A stretch of DNA of 64,000 nt from Podospora bellae-mahoneyi (lineage: Eukaryota; Ascomycota; Sordariomycetes; Sordariales; Podosporaceae): contig NW_026946359.1 in assembly GCF_035222275.1 (NCBI RefSeq), positions 6,634,001 through 6,698,000 on the forward strand, given 5' to 3'. The position numbers were made by a program, and so were the translations under genes. Below the pieces are notes generated by a model. The model was given only the letters and a program-made list of their open reading frames with translations, was not told the origin of the DNA and did not search any database. Position 1 is the stretch's first letter. Every line of letters starts with the position of its first letter. This document shows positions 51,701-62,911 of this stretch, piece after piece.

Positions 51701-52594
51701 CTGGGTTGTGTATCACGAATTGGTCAGCCAGGAACACTCATTGCTTCCAAGTATGGTCATGAAGAAGGACAAATGTATCGTTAGAAGGAGTCTGGAAACT
51801 ATCCAAAGGTCTTTGCTGAGGTGGTTGAGGTTGTCTGGAGTCCCGCAAGGTTCCAGTCTGCCCTCGTACGATTGGCGCAGGAACCAGTCTCGGGAAGACG
51901 TCGAGGTCACGCGGTGTCCCTCAGGGGTGACGACACTTCGAGCTGTTCTCTACTGGCAATCCTAGGTGCACCCCTCCGTCGGTGGCTTGGCTTTCCAGAT
52001 TCTCCAAGCTGCAGGAAAGAGGCCATTCGGGTTGTCACCTCTTCAGAACAACCTGGAACCAAGTGTTTGCACTGGACGCTCATTGTTTTCTGCCATTTGG
52101 CCAGAGCAAACAAGACAATGGAAACGAGGGGTAAGAGACACACCCAACGGCTATCGATTACCCAACAGTGCAGGTTTCCCCAGACCGGCAATCAATAGGG
52201 AAAATCTGGGGAAGGGCGGAGGTCGGGGTCGGGGCTTGCTTACCTCTACCGCTGTGCCTCCTCGTCTTGGGGGCCATCTTCCCCGCTGAGGGGTCGACTC
52301 TGATGGTGCTGGTGGCTGCTTTCCCACGAGTCGGCTTCGAAGGTCGTGCAACAGGTCCCTATTGAAGCCCCGCCGTTCTTTCTTGCCGTCTCTGTTGTTG
52401 ACGTCTGACGGCTTGCATGCTTCGGGTTCGGCGGTCGAGCTTGTTGTGCTGTTGATGCGACTTGCAGCGGGTGGTGAGGGGCTGCTGACGTCGCTTTCCT
52501 CTGGCGTTGACGAGGTCTTGGCATCGTCTTGCTCTGGGGGATCACCCCTCTTGTGGCCCTTTGGCGATCTTCGCAATATCGAGAACGAAGGCAT
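48758..52594 (-). CDS. Large fungal protein of unknown function, three exons
   Basis: I do not recognise a named family. Exons in transcript order 52594-52244, 51700-49309 and 49257-48758 give 1080 aa. The N-terminal 170 residues are disordered (Ser/Pro/Arg-rich, LSPLSPLSPRSPVNPNKPLP). A long globular part follows, including FGLEKGSLGYQAALELSVAD and RDPYSLAVQISALVKVLAAP. A His-rich loop (REHGHGHGHGHKNHHHD) sits near the middle. The region IPFENIYRDRVPPLIHIGFE follows and the end is GCLACAIREAGALGWKVILR. The exon 1-2 intron is 543 nt, long for this genome, so a small missed exon is possible. The 51-nt intron 2 is in frame and stop-free, but its GTAGGT donor, CTAAC branch and CAG support splicing. 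A 4 x 11-bp repeat lies just upstream. Confidence 0.75.
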
Positions 52595-53686
52595 GGTGCG
52601 GAGTATGTAATATGTGCTCGCAGTGTCCTCGCAGTGTCCTCGCAGTGTCCTCGCAGTGTCGTGCCCGCTTCTTGGGTCTGTACTCCCCCGGGGTGGTCAG
52701 GTTTCATCCAATACTGCAGCCAACCCAACTCATGCCGGCCGTCGTGTCTGTGATGCTTGTGCTTGTGGCGGCCAGACGGCTACTCGCAGGACACATTGGA
52801 AAGAGTTCAAAAAAAGAAAAATCCCGAGTCGATCACAGGAAAAGAGGGGACCCAGGATGACCAGGAGATCAAATATCAAGGCGGTAGAAACCTTCAGACG
52901 GTAGATAACAACCTGTTTGAGATGGGCCGAAAACGGACGTCACGGAGCGTGGGAGCGAGATACAAGAACCTGGGTCTAATGTCCGTCAGTTATATCATCA
53001 AGCCGCCCTTCCACGCGGAACCCAAGCGATGAGTTGGAAACAAGGAAGCCAATCGCGGACCCAAAGAGGCAGGTCTCTGCTTCGATTCGCAACTTGCTGC
53101 ATTATTCTGCGATGGTTATTACGATGGGCGAACCCCTCCCCACTCTCCCCACGCTCCCAAAACACCCAAGATAACATTGTACACGGTGTATTAGGATCAA
53201 GGATCGCGGGTGTTATGCGCATTGTTTGAGAGCTCGAAACCCTAGTACCAGCTTTTGATATTCCAGGAATGACCTCAGGCGAGGTCTAGTGCGTTTCGTC
53301 GTGGCTGACTGAACCAAGCCTGGAACTTACACGTGTCAACGGCGACATCTGATTTGCTGGTTTTGATCCGTAGCCCTTGGGTTCACCGTCGATTCTCTCT
53401 CGTTGAATGGGTGAGCAGGAATAGCATACGGGTGATTCCGTCGGTTTTGTCCGAATTGAGCGGTGTCGTACTAACTTTGACACAACTGCTAAGATTGTTC
53501 GTCACCGCGGTGGGAGTTTTAACGTATTATCAGCCGCCTCATGGGAGGGTAATCTCGGGGTATCATTTCAAGTTTTCAGTAAACGCCAATAACCTCAACT
53601 CCTGCTGCCATGTTTGAATGAACCGTATTCATGTTCAGACTGCCGGATGCTAACCAGCCAGCCCTCCTCGCCCGCTTCCTCATTGT
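52595..53686. other. Intergenic, upstream of the large unknown gene
   Basis: Holds the promoter and leader of the 1080-aa protein gene and the 3' side of the dynein light chain gene. Apart from the 11-bp tandem repeat, nothing distinctive is seen. Confidence 0.5.
52619..52662. repeat. 11-bp tandem repeat, four copies
   Basis: Unit CGCAGTGTCCT repeated four times, the last with one change. It starts 25 bases upstream of the start codon of the minus-strand gene, so it is probably in its 5' leader. Confidence 0.95.
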
Positions 53687-54237
53687 TCAGCCGCTATTTG
53701 GCTTGTCATGAGCGACAGCCAGTATGAACTTGGGGTCCGTGATGATGACAAGTTCTTGAGTGGCGGTACGCAGCCTTTGCAGTCGAGCTGTATCCTACAG
53801 AAACATCAGCTTCAAGCGCAAAATCCCAACAGCATCTCAAAACCCACCTCCTTATTCAGGTCTTGCACGAACTGTTCTGTTACGTCGACATAGTTCCAAA
53901 CAAGGGTTGCAAGCTCGACCACGCCCTCCCCATCAGCAGTTGAAGGTTCGGCCGCTCCGTCGCTTGGTGCATCATTGGAAATCGATGGCTTTGAAGATTC
54001 GGAGCTCTCCTTGCGGAATAAATCCGTGTTTCCGCCTGTCTTCAACACATTGCCCGTCTCGCGGTCAAGGACTAGAATTGCCTTGACACCCGGTTTGCCC
54101 AGTAAACGGTCAAAGTTCTTGCTGATGTACTCAAAATCCGTCTATCCAGTCCTCTGTCAGATTGGTAAAAGGTCGCCATCTTGGATGCCATCAAGTGGCT
54201 GGGCAACGCAACATACCATTTCCGAGTTGTCTGCCAT
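53687..54237 (-). CDS. Dynein light chain, roadblock/LC7 type, three exons
   Basis: Accessory light chain of cytoplasmic dynein, which moves nuclei and vesicles along microtubules in hyphae. Exons in transcript order 54237-54217, 54141-53848 and 53794-53687 give 140 aa. The roadblock fold is clear: NFDRLLGKPGVKAILVLDRE, TGNVLKT, ATLVWNYVDVTEQFVQDLNK and, in exon 3, LQRLRTATQELVIITDPKFI followed by LAVAHDKP. An insertion rich in Ser, Asp and Ala (ESSESSKPSISNDAPSDGAA) makes it longer than animal DYNLRB (96 aa); fungal forms often have this loop. IPI1 is divergent with 477 bp between start codons. Confidence 0.9.
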
Positions 54238-54714
54238 TGTTTTCATGACGGAGCAATGTCGTGACGGGGAGCGGTGAGACACAGAGTGCTTGTCTTGCGC
54301 GTAGAGTTATGTTTCATGAAATCAGATCAAGATAAAATGAGTGTATCCATGAAGCTGCCGAGCGCTCTTCTAGTTCCTTGTTTGCTTTGAATCTGAATAC
54401 TGTGGAGTGAATCCGAAGCTTCTCCATATCATCAAATGCCAGCTCTCAGCGATCAACCCCAGGACGACCCACTGTGGTCTTGGCCCCACACACCCCCTGC
54501 CTGCGGAAAGGGTCTGTGCTCCAGCTGGGAGTGGGCCCCCCCACATTGGCGACAGCTTGTCAACGAAGGGCGGACCATTCTGCCCGGCTTCACCGCTAAA
54601 ATTTCCAGTCGACCCTACCTTATCCCAACGTTCACATCGACATCGTCGCTGTTTGCGCCAGCCACTTGATATATTGAGAATTCTGAGGGTCGTCATCACC
54701 TTAAGACGTCAAGA
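54238..54714. promoter_or_regulatory. Divergent promoter, dynein light chain / IPI1
   Basis: 477 bp serves as the only upstream region of both genes. No specific factor site was recognised. Confidence 0.6.
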
Positions 54715-55840
54715 TGGGTTCGAGTATGAGAAAGAAAAGGGAGAAGAAGAGGGACTTCAATGTACGATATCGCAAGTCGTTTCAGTCCCAGAAACACACA
54801 ACTGATTGATGCATCCTAGAAAGCCAAGTTGAAAGTGGGAAGGGAAAAGGCGAAGGCGGCCAATTTCACAGACACCAGCTTCAAATCAAAATGTACATCT
54901 CTCCACATTCCCAGATCTACTATGCATGTGCTAATACACCGTAGCGATTCACATCAATCAGGGAGCCCTCACATCGGACGGCATAGACTCGGCCGAACAA
55001 TTCAAGCAGAATCTATCACTGTGTATCTCGGCGAAGTCTGATACCCAACGGCGCGAAGCCGTCGCCTACATCACCAACCAAATATCATCAACCCCGCCAA
55101 ACAATCCAGTTGGGACGTCAGGAGTCCTGAGCAAGCTGCTTCCGCTGTTATCAGATGCGTCAACGTCGGTACGCGCCCAGCTTCTGAAGCTGTTCCGAGC
55201 ATTGCCGCCATCAGAGGTTGGGGCGCATGTGGAGAAGATTCTCATGTACATCCGCGGGGGCATGACCCATCTTTCACCAGATATTCGCACAGACACGCTC
55301 AACGTCCTGGATTGGCTTCTCGATGTGGCAGGGGATGAAGTGGTTTCTTGTTCAGGGGGCTGGTTGAAAACAATCAACAGCTTCAGCTCCATGCTCGGGT
55401 GGAATCCCAGTGTTGGCTCAGCCATGACCAGCAAAGGCTGGACGACGGCATCCAAAGCCACTCTGGGCACTAAGAAGGGCCCGGAAGCTCAGGCGAGACA
55501 AATCCAAGCTCTCGCCAGGTTTCTCGAAGTCGGCTTCAAGCCTGAAGCTCCGATTCCTGTCCAATCTGCGGCTTACTGGGACAACATATATCGCCTGCCA
55601 ACCACACCGAATCCCTTTGCATATCTCAACCTTTTCGGGATACCACGAGACGAGGAAAACGAAATGTACCTCGATCGTGGGTCGCGGCAGCGTGTTTTCG
55701 ATGCCAGATGGAGAGCCACCATCGCGACTGGTATGGAGGGTGCCAGGAAGGAGGGGGGAACGGTTGGGAGGGCTGCAGCTGCGCTGGGGAGAGCCTTGAA
55801 TGGCGGGTTTGATGGTCCTGAATCTGGATCTGAAAATTAG
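54715..55840 (+). CDS. IPI1: Pre-rRNA-processing protein Ipi1, three exons
   Basis: Subunit of the Rix1 (PELP1-TEX10-WDR18-like) complex, needed for ITS2 processing and maturation of the pre-60S particle in the nucleoplasm. Exons 54715-54762, 54820-54892 and 54945-55840 give 338 aa, close to yeast Ipi1 (334). The Lys/Arg-rich start (MGSSMRKKREKKRDFNKAKL) and KAANFTDTSFKSKSIHINQ are family hallmarks; they match the IPI1/TEX10 N-terminus. Helical ARM-like repeats follow (LLPLLSDASTSVRAQLLKLF, then MYIRGGMTHLSPDIRTDTLN and VLDWLLDVAG). The short third-exon tail is Gly/Ser-rich. Both introns are under 60 nt. Confidence 0.93.
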
Positions 55841-57715
55841 CATTTTGTGGAGTTTGTTCTTTGATGTTTTCGGATTCCTTTTGACTTACGGAGTACGGTA
55901 TGGGATCTAAGCGGCGACCCTACTTTTTTTTTTTGTTTGCTTGGGCTTTCGCTGCTAAGTCACTTTATATCAGGGCTGTTGTTTCTTCTGGCACTTTCAA
56001 CCAGATGCGTGTCTGCTTTCTTTCTACCTCACCTCCCGCCTCTTTATCGCTGCAGGCTGCGGCTGGCCGGTCCTCTGCTTTCCCGTGCCATAGAACAGGT
56101 TATGTGCCTTCCATGGGGCATGGACAGCAGCGGGTTCTGTTGACTGGGAACTGTACAGTTTGGATGAACAATGCAGTTAGTGGTGTGACAAGCATTCGTT
56201 TCGATGCGAGACAACCCGCGAGCCATGTTCTGAGGTGCTGCCTGTCGTTATGAACCAAAACATCTTTGCAGCAACATAGGAAACATACCTAGAGCTCCAT
56301 CGCAACGCACAACTCCTGAGACCCCTGAGCCTATCCGTTCCCATCCCTTGATTGCATATCCTCAAGCCCAAACGAGGGGTGTATGACAAATCTGTTGGCC
56401 ACCATAGAATACCACCAGATTCCGGCTCAGGCCACAATAAAGAAGATTAGAATCTCCAAATGCTGCCGTGACTAAGCACCATTGCTGCCGAGACTTGGAA
56501 GCGGACCCAGCCGGAGCAGGTACACATCACCAACGTCGCCGTCGTTGTCCTTGTTCTATTGAGTTCCGGCCCCAAACAGCGAATCTTCAGCGCCAAACGC
56601 CGGTCTTCAACAACCACCCCATCAAGCCCTAATCTGCTGCCGGCCCCGTCATAGAGTCCCGTAATAAAGGCACATAAAAAATCCGAACCTGTCCGGAACG
56701 TGCCGGTTCCTTCTCAGAGAGCTACGGTCACTATAAGCCGGCCATCACTGCTGTTGCCGGCATTTCTCAACTGTCTGGGTATAAATTCCCGGTCACGTTG
56801 CCCTCCCCCAGATCTTTCTTCCTTCACCACACAACCACCATCCTCCGACAGGCCTGTTTAAAGACAGAACTTCACACCACCACTTCTCCAGTATCTATCA
56901 GACAAGACTGTCAAACCACAGTAAGTACATCTCATTCTCACCACCACAGCAGCTTTCCTCTCCTCACCCTGTCCTCTCCCTTCCTCTTCCTCACCACAGC
57001 CAGTCCGTCAGTCTTCTGTTGGCAACAACGCCGAGGACGTCATCCCTCCAGAGACCGCACTGCCCTTTAACGCCCTCGACCAGTGCCAACGACTTTTAGT
57101 CACGCCAGGGTCAGTCATATTCTTGTCCTTGTCCTTGGGAAGCCCGGCAGGAACGACGTGTCGCTGCTGCCGGGGTTAGCCCCCGTTTCCCGCACCTTCA
57201 AACCTATTCCACTTCACCCAGGATGGTCGGTCCTTTCGTTCCTTCCTCAACACCACAGGGTAACCTCCCCATACACGTCATATAAGAGGCGTTCCTTCCC
57301 CTCAAACCAGCCTCAAGCACCTTGATCGCCTGCATTCCTTGTTGCCTTTCTGTCCTTTCACCTTCCCACTGCCCATCTTCTTCCACATAGGACTTAGGTT
57401 CTTCGCCCTTCTGCCCTCTGCCCTACCTATTACCCTTTTCGCTCCCGGCCTGACTGCCTCCCACTGTTGTCTGCCTCCCACTGTTGTCTGCCTCCCACTG
57501 TTGTCTGCCTCCCACTGTTGTCTGCCTCCCACTGTTGTCTGCCTTCCACATTCAAATATTTCCCCGCTCTCTCCTCTCCTTTCTCATCCCTATCTCTTCT
57601 TCTCCCACCCTCACTCTCTTTGAAGACCTTTCTTTGGTCCTCACCTTCAATGCCTGTCCTTCTCTAATTGTTTTGTCAGAACCTCGTCGACCTACCATTC
57701 TCAATCGCCATCGTC
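55841..57715 (+). promoter_or_regulatory. Helicase promoter and long pyrimidine-rich leader
   Basis: No gene seen. From about 56,790 the sense strand is strongly C/T-rich and ATG-poor, like a long 5' leader. A strong donor GTAAGTA at 56921 suggests a leader intron. A 17-bp x 5 tandem repeat lies at 57457-57541. Confidence 0.5.
57457..57541 (+). repeat. 17-bp tandem repeat, five perfect copies
   Basis: Unit CCTCCCACTGTTGTCTG occurs five times in a row without change, 175-259 bases upstream of the helicase start codon. Perfect identity implies recent expansion. Confidence 0.95.
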
Positions 57716-59743
57716 ATGTCTGATTGGGACAACAAGAACGACCAGACGACCTCCAACGAGGTTGTCGACTCCTTCGCCACGGGCGATCTTGCCGCCGCCG
57801 TCCCCGACCTTAATGGTGACGGCGAGACCAAGCCCAAGCCCAAGCCCAAGCCCGCAAAAAAGGTCTACAGTGAGGCCGGCTCTCAGTGGACCCAGCAGGT
57901 CCCTTACAACTACAACGAGTTTGGTGATGAGGGTCACCATGACTGGGAGCACAATGCTGTCGTCTACGAGTTCGACGGCGAGATTGGTGATGTTGGCCCT
58001 GAGCATCCTGCTCTCGAGATCCAGCTTTTCGGCGAGCCCGAGACTCGCAAGAAGCAGGGCGTCGACTTTTCCAAGTAAGTTTTTTCGACTCTTTCCTGAC
58101 CTCTCACATCGCCAAGCTGACTTTCATGTAGCATTGCTGAACTCGAGGTCTACCAGGAGGGCCCTGCTCGCGTCGACCCCATTGCCAGCTTTGAGACCGC
58201 TGGCCTCCATCCTGCTATGCTGAACAACGTTAAGCTTGCTGGTTATGAGACCCCGACTCCCATTCAGCGTTACTGCCTGCCTGCCATCAAGATGGGCTAT
58301 GACGTGGTCGCTGTCGCCCAGACGGGTAACTATCCTCTTACTCTGTTTCTGAAGACAGATTGACTGACCGTCTTGTACAGGTTCCGGCAAGACTGCCGCC
58401 TATCTGATTCCCATCCTGAATCAGTTGATGGGCAAGGCCAAGAAGTTGGCCGCTACGCGTCCCAATCCCGCCGCCTTCCGCGAGGGTGTCGACCAGGCTG
58501 TCCGCGCTGAGCCCCTCGTTGTCATCGTCTGCCCCAGCCGTGAGCTGGCTGTTCAAGTCTTCACCGAAGCCCGGAAGTTTTGCTACCGCACCATGCTTCG
58601 CCCTTGCGTCATTTACGGTGGCGGTCCTTCCAGTGAGCAGCGCGCCCAGCTCCAAAAGGGCTGCGACGTTCTCATTGCGTCTCCGGGTCGTCTGATCGAC
58701 TTCATGGACGATACCAGACTCTTGACCCTCCGCCGTGTTCGTTACATGGTCCTTGACGAGGCCGATGAGATGCTTCACGATGACTGGAAGGGTGACTTCG
58801 ACACGATCATGTCTGGTGGCGGTGAGTTGCTTCCCATCCAACGAGTTGGAAACAGGATTATGTGTCTTAACTCATGAACAGAGATCGAGGAGGGGAATGT
58901 GAGATACATGTTGTTCTCGGCCACTTTCCCCAAGCAATTCCGGGACTTGGCCAAGAACCATCTGGCCGAGACTCATGTCCGTCTGCGCGTCGGTCGTGCC
59001 GGTAGCACCCACCGGAACATCAAGCAGGTGGTTTATGAGACGGCTCCTTTCAATAAGAAGTCGGCTCTCATCGATCTTTTGGAGTCTTTGCCTCCCACTC
59101 GCACCATCATTTTCGTCAACAGCAAGCGGACTGCTGACGAGTTGGATGACTTCCTCTACAATTTGAAGTTTCCATGCACATCGATGCACGCCGACCGCAC
59201 CCAAAAGGAGCGTGAGGCTGCATTGCGTGGTTTCCGCAGCGGGTTGGCTCCCATTCTGATCACCACTGGTGTCACTGCTCGTGGCATCGACGTGCGCAAT
59301 GTCATGCACGTCATCAATTACGATCTCCCCTCGATGGACTACGGTGGCATTGAGGAGTACACTCATCGCATCGGTATGCTGACAACCGTGATTCTGAGCA
59401 TCTTGCATGTTGCTAACCATTTCCAGGTCGCACTGGTCGAATCGGCCATCGTGGCATGGCCTCGTCTTTCTTCACCGAGCGCGATGAGCCCATTGCCTCC
59501 GTGCTTACCCGTACCCTTCTCGAGACCGGCCAGGAGATCCCGGATTTCTTGGCTGGCTACATCCCGGAGGATGTCGCCCATCTCCGATTCGAAGCTGATT
59601 CAGACTTCGATGAGACCGAAAACGCTGCGGACAACTTTGGCGGTGATGCCAACGATGGTGGTGATGGCGGTGACGACCCCTGGGGCGCTGGTGATGCTGC
59701 TCCGGTTGCCCGGCCGACCGCCGAGAAGGATTCTGGTTGGTAA
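57716..59743 (+). CDS. DEAD-box ATP-dependent RNA helicase, Ded1/Vasa type, five exons
   Basis: RNA helicase with both RecA domains. Exons 57716-58074, 58132-58325, 58381-58821, 58882-59373 and 59427-59743 give 600 aa. Motifs in order: Q-motif GYETPTPIQRYCLPAI; motif I AQTGSGKT across the exon 2-3 junction; Ia as PSREL instead of PTREL; ASPGRL; DEAD near residue 309; SAT; TARGIDV; and HRIGRTGR across the last junction. The N-terminus has a KPKPKPKPAKK stretch, and the C-terminus is acidic with GGDANDGGDGGDDPWGAGD, ending in SGW. Classical Ded1 has RGG/SYGGGG tails that are missing here. It may thus be the second, Vasa-like paralogue known in filamentous fungi. Its direct partners are unknown. 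Confidence 0.92.
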
Positions 59744-59764
59744 ATCAGGGATGACTTCACATTT

Positions 59765-59802
<38 letters not shown>

Positions 59803-60332
59803 ATTGATTTTGCCTGGGGTAATAATCTTGGGAGGTTTGTCGGATGGGTTCGGAAGTTTACCTGGAAATTTCTGCTCATATGACCGACAACTTGGGATGG
59901 GATGATACCTTAGCATAGCTGTTGCGATATGCTTAACCAACAAAGAGAACTAACTGTTTTCAGTGATCTGCCTGGTCTCTTGTGGTGCGATCTGTGATTT
60001 GGTGATGAGAAGAAGGCGTTTCTGGCCCTCCCACCGACAGGACTTCCACCAAGGCTGGTTGATGCGCCTCGGCATCATCAACATGGGAGGTAGATATTAA
60101 CAACCTTGGTGGCATCTTGCACTTGATTAGTGTACTATTTTCATACTCAGGTTCATAGCATGGCAAGGTCGATTATCAAGATGACATTTCCTGTATTTTC
60201 TGCTTGGACAAAGTTCTCCGGATTTGGGTGGGCGGTAGTGAGCACAAAGTCTCATTTGAGAAATTGAAACTAGCATCATTTTCTTTTTCTTTTCTTTTCT
60301 TTTTTTACACGTGAACAACAATTCACCTCTGC
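59744..60332. other. Convergent 3' region
   Basis: Between the helicase and the acetyl-CoA transporter on the other strand. Contains the T33 run and no gene. Confidence 0.6.
59769..59801. repeat. T33 homopolymer
   Basis: Thirty-three T bases lie 26 nt after the helicase stop codon on the sense strand, probably in its 3' untranslated region. Confidence 0.9.
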
Positions 60333-62087
60333 TCAGTGTTTTACTGGCGACCCTGAAGCCAACCTCCAAGCCCTCAACGGCAGGGCCTGCAGCTGCAAGA
60401 CCTTGGGTCTGATGTACAGCACAAACGTGACGACGCCTATTGCGACGCACAAAATGTTGACAACATGGTACCCATCCCTCTGCATCTCGCATATCCCCCC
60501 TCCGGCCAGACACGTCTCCTTGTCCGCCTGAACAGCACACGAGAACGGCTCCTTGATCAGGGGCGCACCCGCCAAGGCAATTTTCTCCCGCTGGGCAGCG
60601 GTCAAGTTGTCCAGGTTATTCGGCAGACAAGTGGCGCTGGTGAAGTAATCTACCAGCCTGAGGATGAAGAACCTGGGAAAGGTCCCGCCCAGGTTGCAGA
60701 CCGTTGCCAGCAGTGTCATGTACGTGCCGCCAATGGTCGGGTCGGCAATCCTGGCGTGGAAGGCCGAGACGGCGACGAACATGATTGTGTTTGTGAATGT
60801 GGAAAAGACGTGTTGGAGGATGACCATGAGGAGGTAAGTCGGGGTGACGGTGCCAGAGGCGGGAAACATCGAGACGGTGAACTGTGCCACGAGGGCGGCG
60901 ACGAGACGGCCGGCGAAGCCCCAGGACCAGAGGCGCATGGGGGTGAACTGCTGGGACCACTTCCCTGCGTAGTATCCGAGGCCGATCTCAAAGGGGAAGT
61001 CGATGAGGACGGTGAGGGCCATGTTGCTTGTGCCGAACCCCTTGTCCAAGAGCTTGAGGGAGGTGACGGCGTCGTTGGCCTGGAAGCCGATTTTGGCAAT
61101 GAGGTGGACGACAATGATGGTCTGAATGTTTTTCAGGTTGAGGATCTTCCACATGGAGGAGTAGACGTCGAATATGCCGTCTTCGTTCTTCGTGCGCTCT
61201 TCTCGTTTGAAGAGGAAGAGGCCTAGGGTGACGAGGATGTAGGACCAGCCCCAGAAGGTTAGGTAGCCTCCGAGAGACATGACTCCGTGGTCGAGGGGGA
61301 TGGGGCGGATCCAGCGGTTGGCAAAGTCAGGCGAGTTGAAAGCCAGGAAGACGGTGTAGGACATGAACTGGCCGGCGGTCAGGCCGACGGTTTGGGCGGT
61401 GGAGGCGTAGGAGATGTTGGCTGGGGAAAGGAGGGTGAGGGCCCAGCCGTCGACGGCGATGTCTTGAGTCGCACACATCAGGACGAGGAAGAACCACCAT
61501 CCTGTAAAGCCCCAGACTGTTGGGCCGCCGGGTTTGCCTGTTGTTGCCATGAGGGCTTCCACTTCAGAGCCGAGCCAGAGCATGCCGATGCCTGAGAGGA
61601 GCTGGATGGGGAGGATCCATGACTTGCGGCGGCCGACCTTGGGGGACCAGACTGCGTCGACGACGGGGGACCAGAAGAGCTTGAGGGAATAGGGGTAGGA
61701 GGCCAAGCTGAAGATGCCGATTTCGCCGTAGGACATGTGGTTCTTGAGGAGGAACGGGACGGAGCCGGTGGCCAGGCCGAGGGGGATGCCCTGGAGGAAG
61801 TACAGGAGGACGAGGAGACCAAAGTTCCTCCTGTCTTGTCTCGGCAGATCAAAGAAGCCATGGCTGCTCCCGTCGCGGTCTTTCGGCGACGGGTCGTTGT
61901 CGAGGGAGAAGGATTCGCGGGCCATCAGGCTGGCGGCGGCGGCTTCGGAGGAGGAGTCTTGGGCTTGGGGGATGTTGCGACGCATCACTTCGGTTGTGTT
62001 CATCGTGGAGGAGGTCTCCGCCTTGCCTGACCCGGGGGAGCCGCTTCGAGTCGTCGGCGATTTGGCGCGCCGGGCTTTGGCACCCAT
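60333..62087 (-). CDS. Acetyl-CoA transporter, SLC33A1/AT-1 family
   Basis: Multi-pass membrane protein that moves acetyl-CoA into the ER/Golgi lumen in animals. Single exon, 584 aa, near the human AT-1 length (549). The first 75 residues are disordered and end with DRRNFGLLVLLYFLQGIPLG, the conserved first helix. Signature stretches follow: SYGEIGIFSLASYPYSLKLF with WSPVVDAVW, GRRKSWILPIQLLSG, MCATQDIAVDGWAL, and NIGYASTAQTVGLTAGQF (here NISYASTAQ). Near the end comes TYMTLLATVCNLGGTFPRFF and a Cys-rich lumenal loop (CAVQADKETCLAGGGICEMQ). About eleven to twelve helices are visible. The fungal substrate is assumed from family, not shown. Confidence 0.92.
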   Translation of the reverse strand: MGAKARRAKSPTTRSGSPGSGKAETSSTMNTTEVMRRNIPQAQDSSSEAAAASLMARESFSLDNDPSPKDRDGSSHGFFDLPRQDRRNFGLLVLLYFLQGIPLGLATGSVPFLLKNHMSYGEIGIFSLASYPYSLKLFWSPVVDAVWSPKVGRRKSWILPIQLLSGIGMLWLGSEVEALMATTGKPGGPTVWGFTGWWFFLVLMCATQDIAVDGWALTLLSPANISYASTAQTVGLTAGQFMSYTVFLAFNSPDFANRWIRPIPLDHGVMSLGGYLTFWGWSYILVTLGLFLFKREERTKNEDGIFDVYSSMWKILNLKNIQTIIVVHLIAKIGFQANDAVTSLKLLDKGFGTSNMALTVLIDFPFEIGLGYYAGKWSQQFTPMRLWSWGFAGRLVAALVAQFTVSMFPASGTVTPTYLLMVILQHVFSTFTNTIMFVAVSAFHARIADPTIGGTYMTLLATVCNLGGTFPRFFILRLVDYFTSATCLPNNLDNLTAAQREKIALAGAPLIKEPFSCAVQADKETCLAGGGICEMQRDGYHVVNILCVAIGVVTFVLYIRPKVLQLQALPLRAWRLASGSPVKH

Positions 62088-62911
62088 ATGTACGTGTAGT
62101 GTGTATGGTATTCGGGGGGTCTGTTCGAGACTTGTGATATTCTTTGCGGATGGCGCAGAAAGTCGGGAAGCGACTGGTGTGGGTTATGTGTAGATTCAAT
62201 GACAGGACGCGCGCAGAGCAGAAGGGCTCATGGGACAGCAAGATCGAAATCGAGGGATGGAAATACTGAGGTCTAGCCTCTTGCTTGGAAACGGTTAACG
62301 AGAGACGAAGTTGACAATGAGGCACCGAGGTTGTCGTTGCTCCAACGGCCTCTTTACAAAACTGGCCTCTTTCTCAACGCCCCCCTGGCGCTCCAACAAG
62401 GACCAAAATCAAGCCAAGCCACGTTGCGCTGGGCCCGGGGGCCCGGAGCCTGGAGGCGACCCCCTGAAGGCGGTAGAGCCTAACTGTTTCCGGCAGATCG
62501 CGGGGGAGCTAGCTGTGGCTTGACTGCCAAGTTTCAAACCCCGCTCTCACCGACTTCCTGCTGCAGCTGCATTCCCCAACTGCCCTGTTCAGGTTCAGTT
62601 GGCAGTTGAAGGGCGCTAGCCGGTTTGGTTTAGCGTCCGGCAGCCAAAACTTCTGAAGTTCTGGAAGCCCATGGCGGGGCGGGCGTTGCCAGGCATCCTT
62701 GGTGACATGAGTGTTTTGACTGAACAAATATCCGCGGAAAATCAACAAGGATTCTCCATCATTGAATCTCGCTTTTACAGCAGCTCTAGTCCTCTTGTGA
62801 CTGATATCCCTTATGTCGTCCTCTTCAGCTTCTGCTTCCGATCAATATCTACGCGACACCAACACGCGTCTCACTCATCCTCTCACTCACCCATCACCCA
62901 TCACCATCACC
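62088..62911. promoter_or_regulatory. Divergent promoter, acetyl-CoA transporter / CENP-O
   Basis: 824 bp shared by two divergent genes. A GC-rich patch lies at about 62430-62480 and a pyrimidine-rich leader precedes the CENP-O start. No gene inside. Confidence 0.55.

Noticed and set aside
57457-57541. CRISPR-like array
   Set aside because: Units are directly adjacent with no spacers, in a fungal nuclear context.
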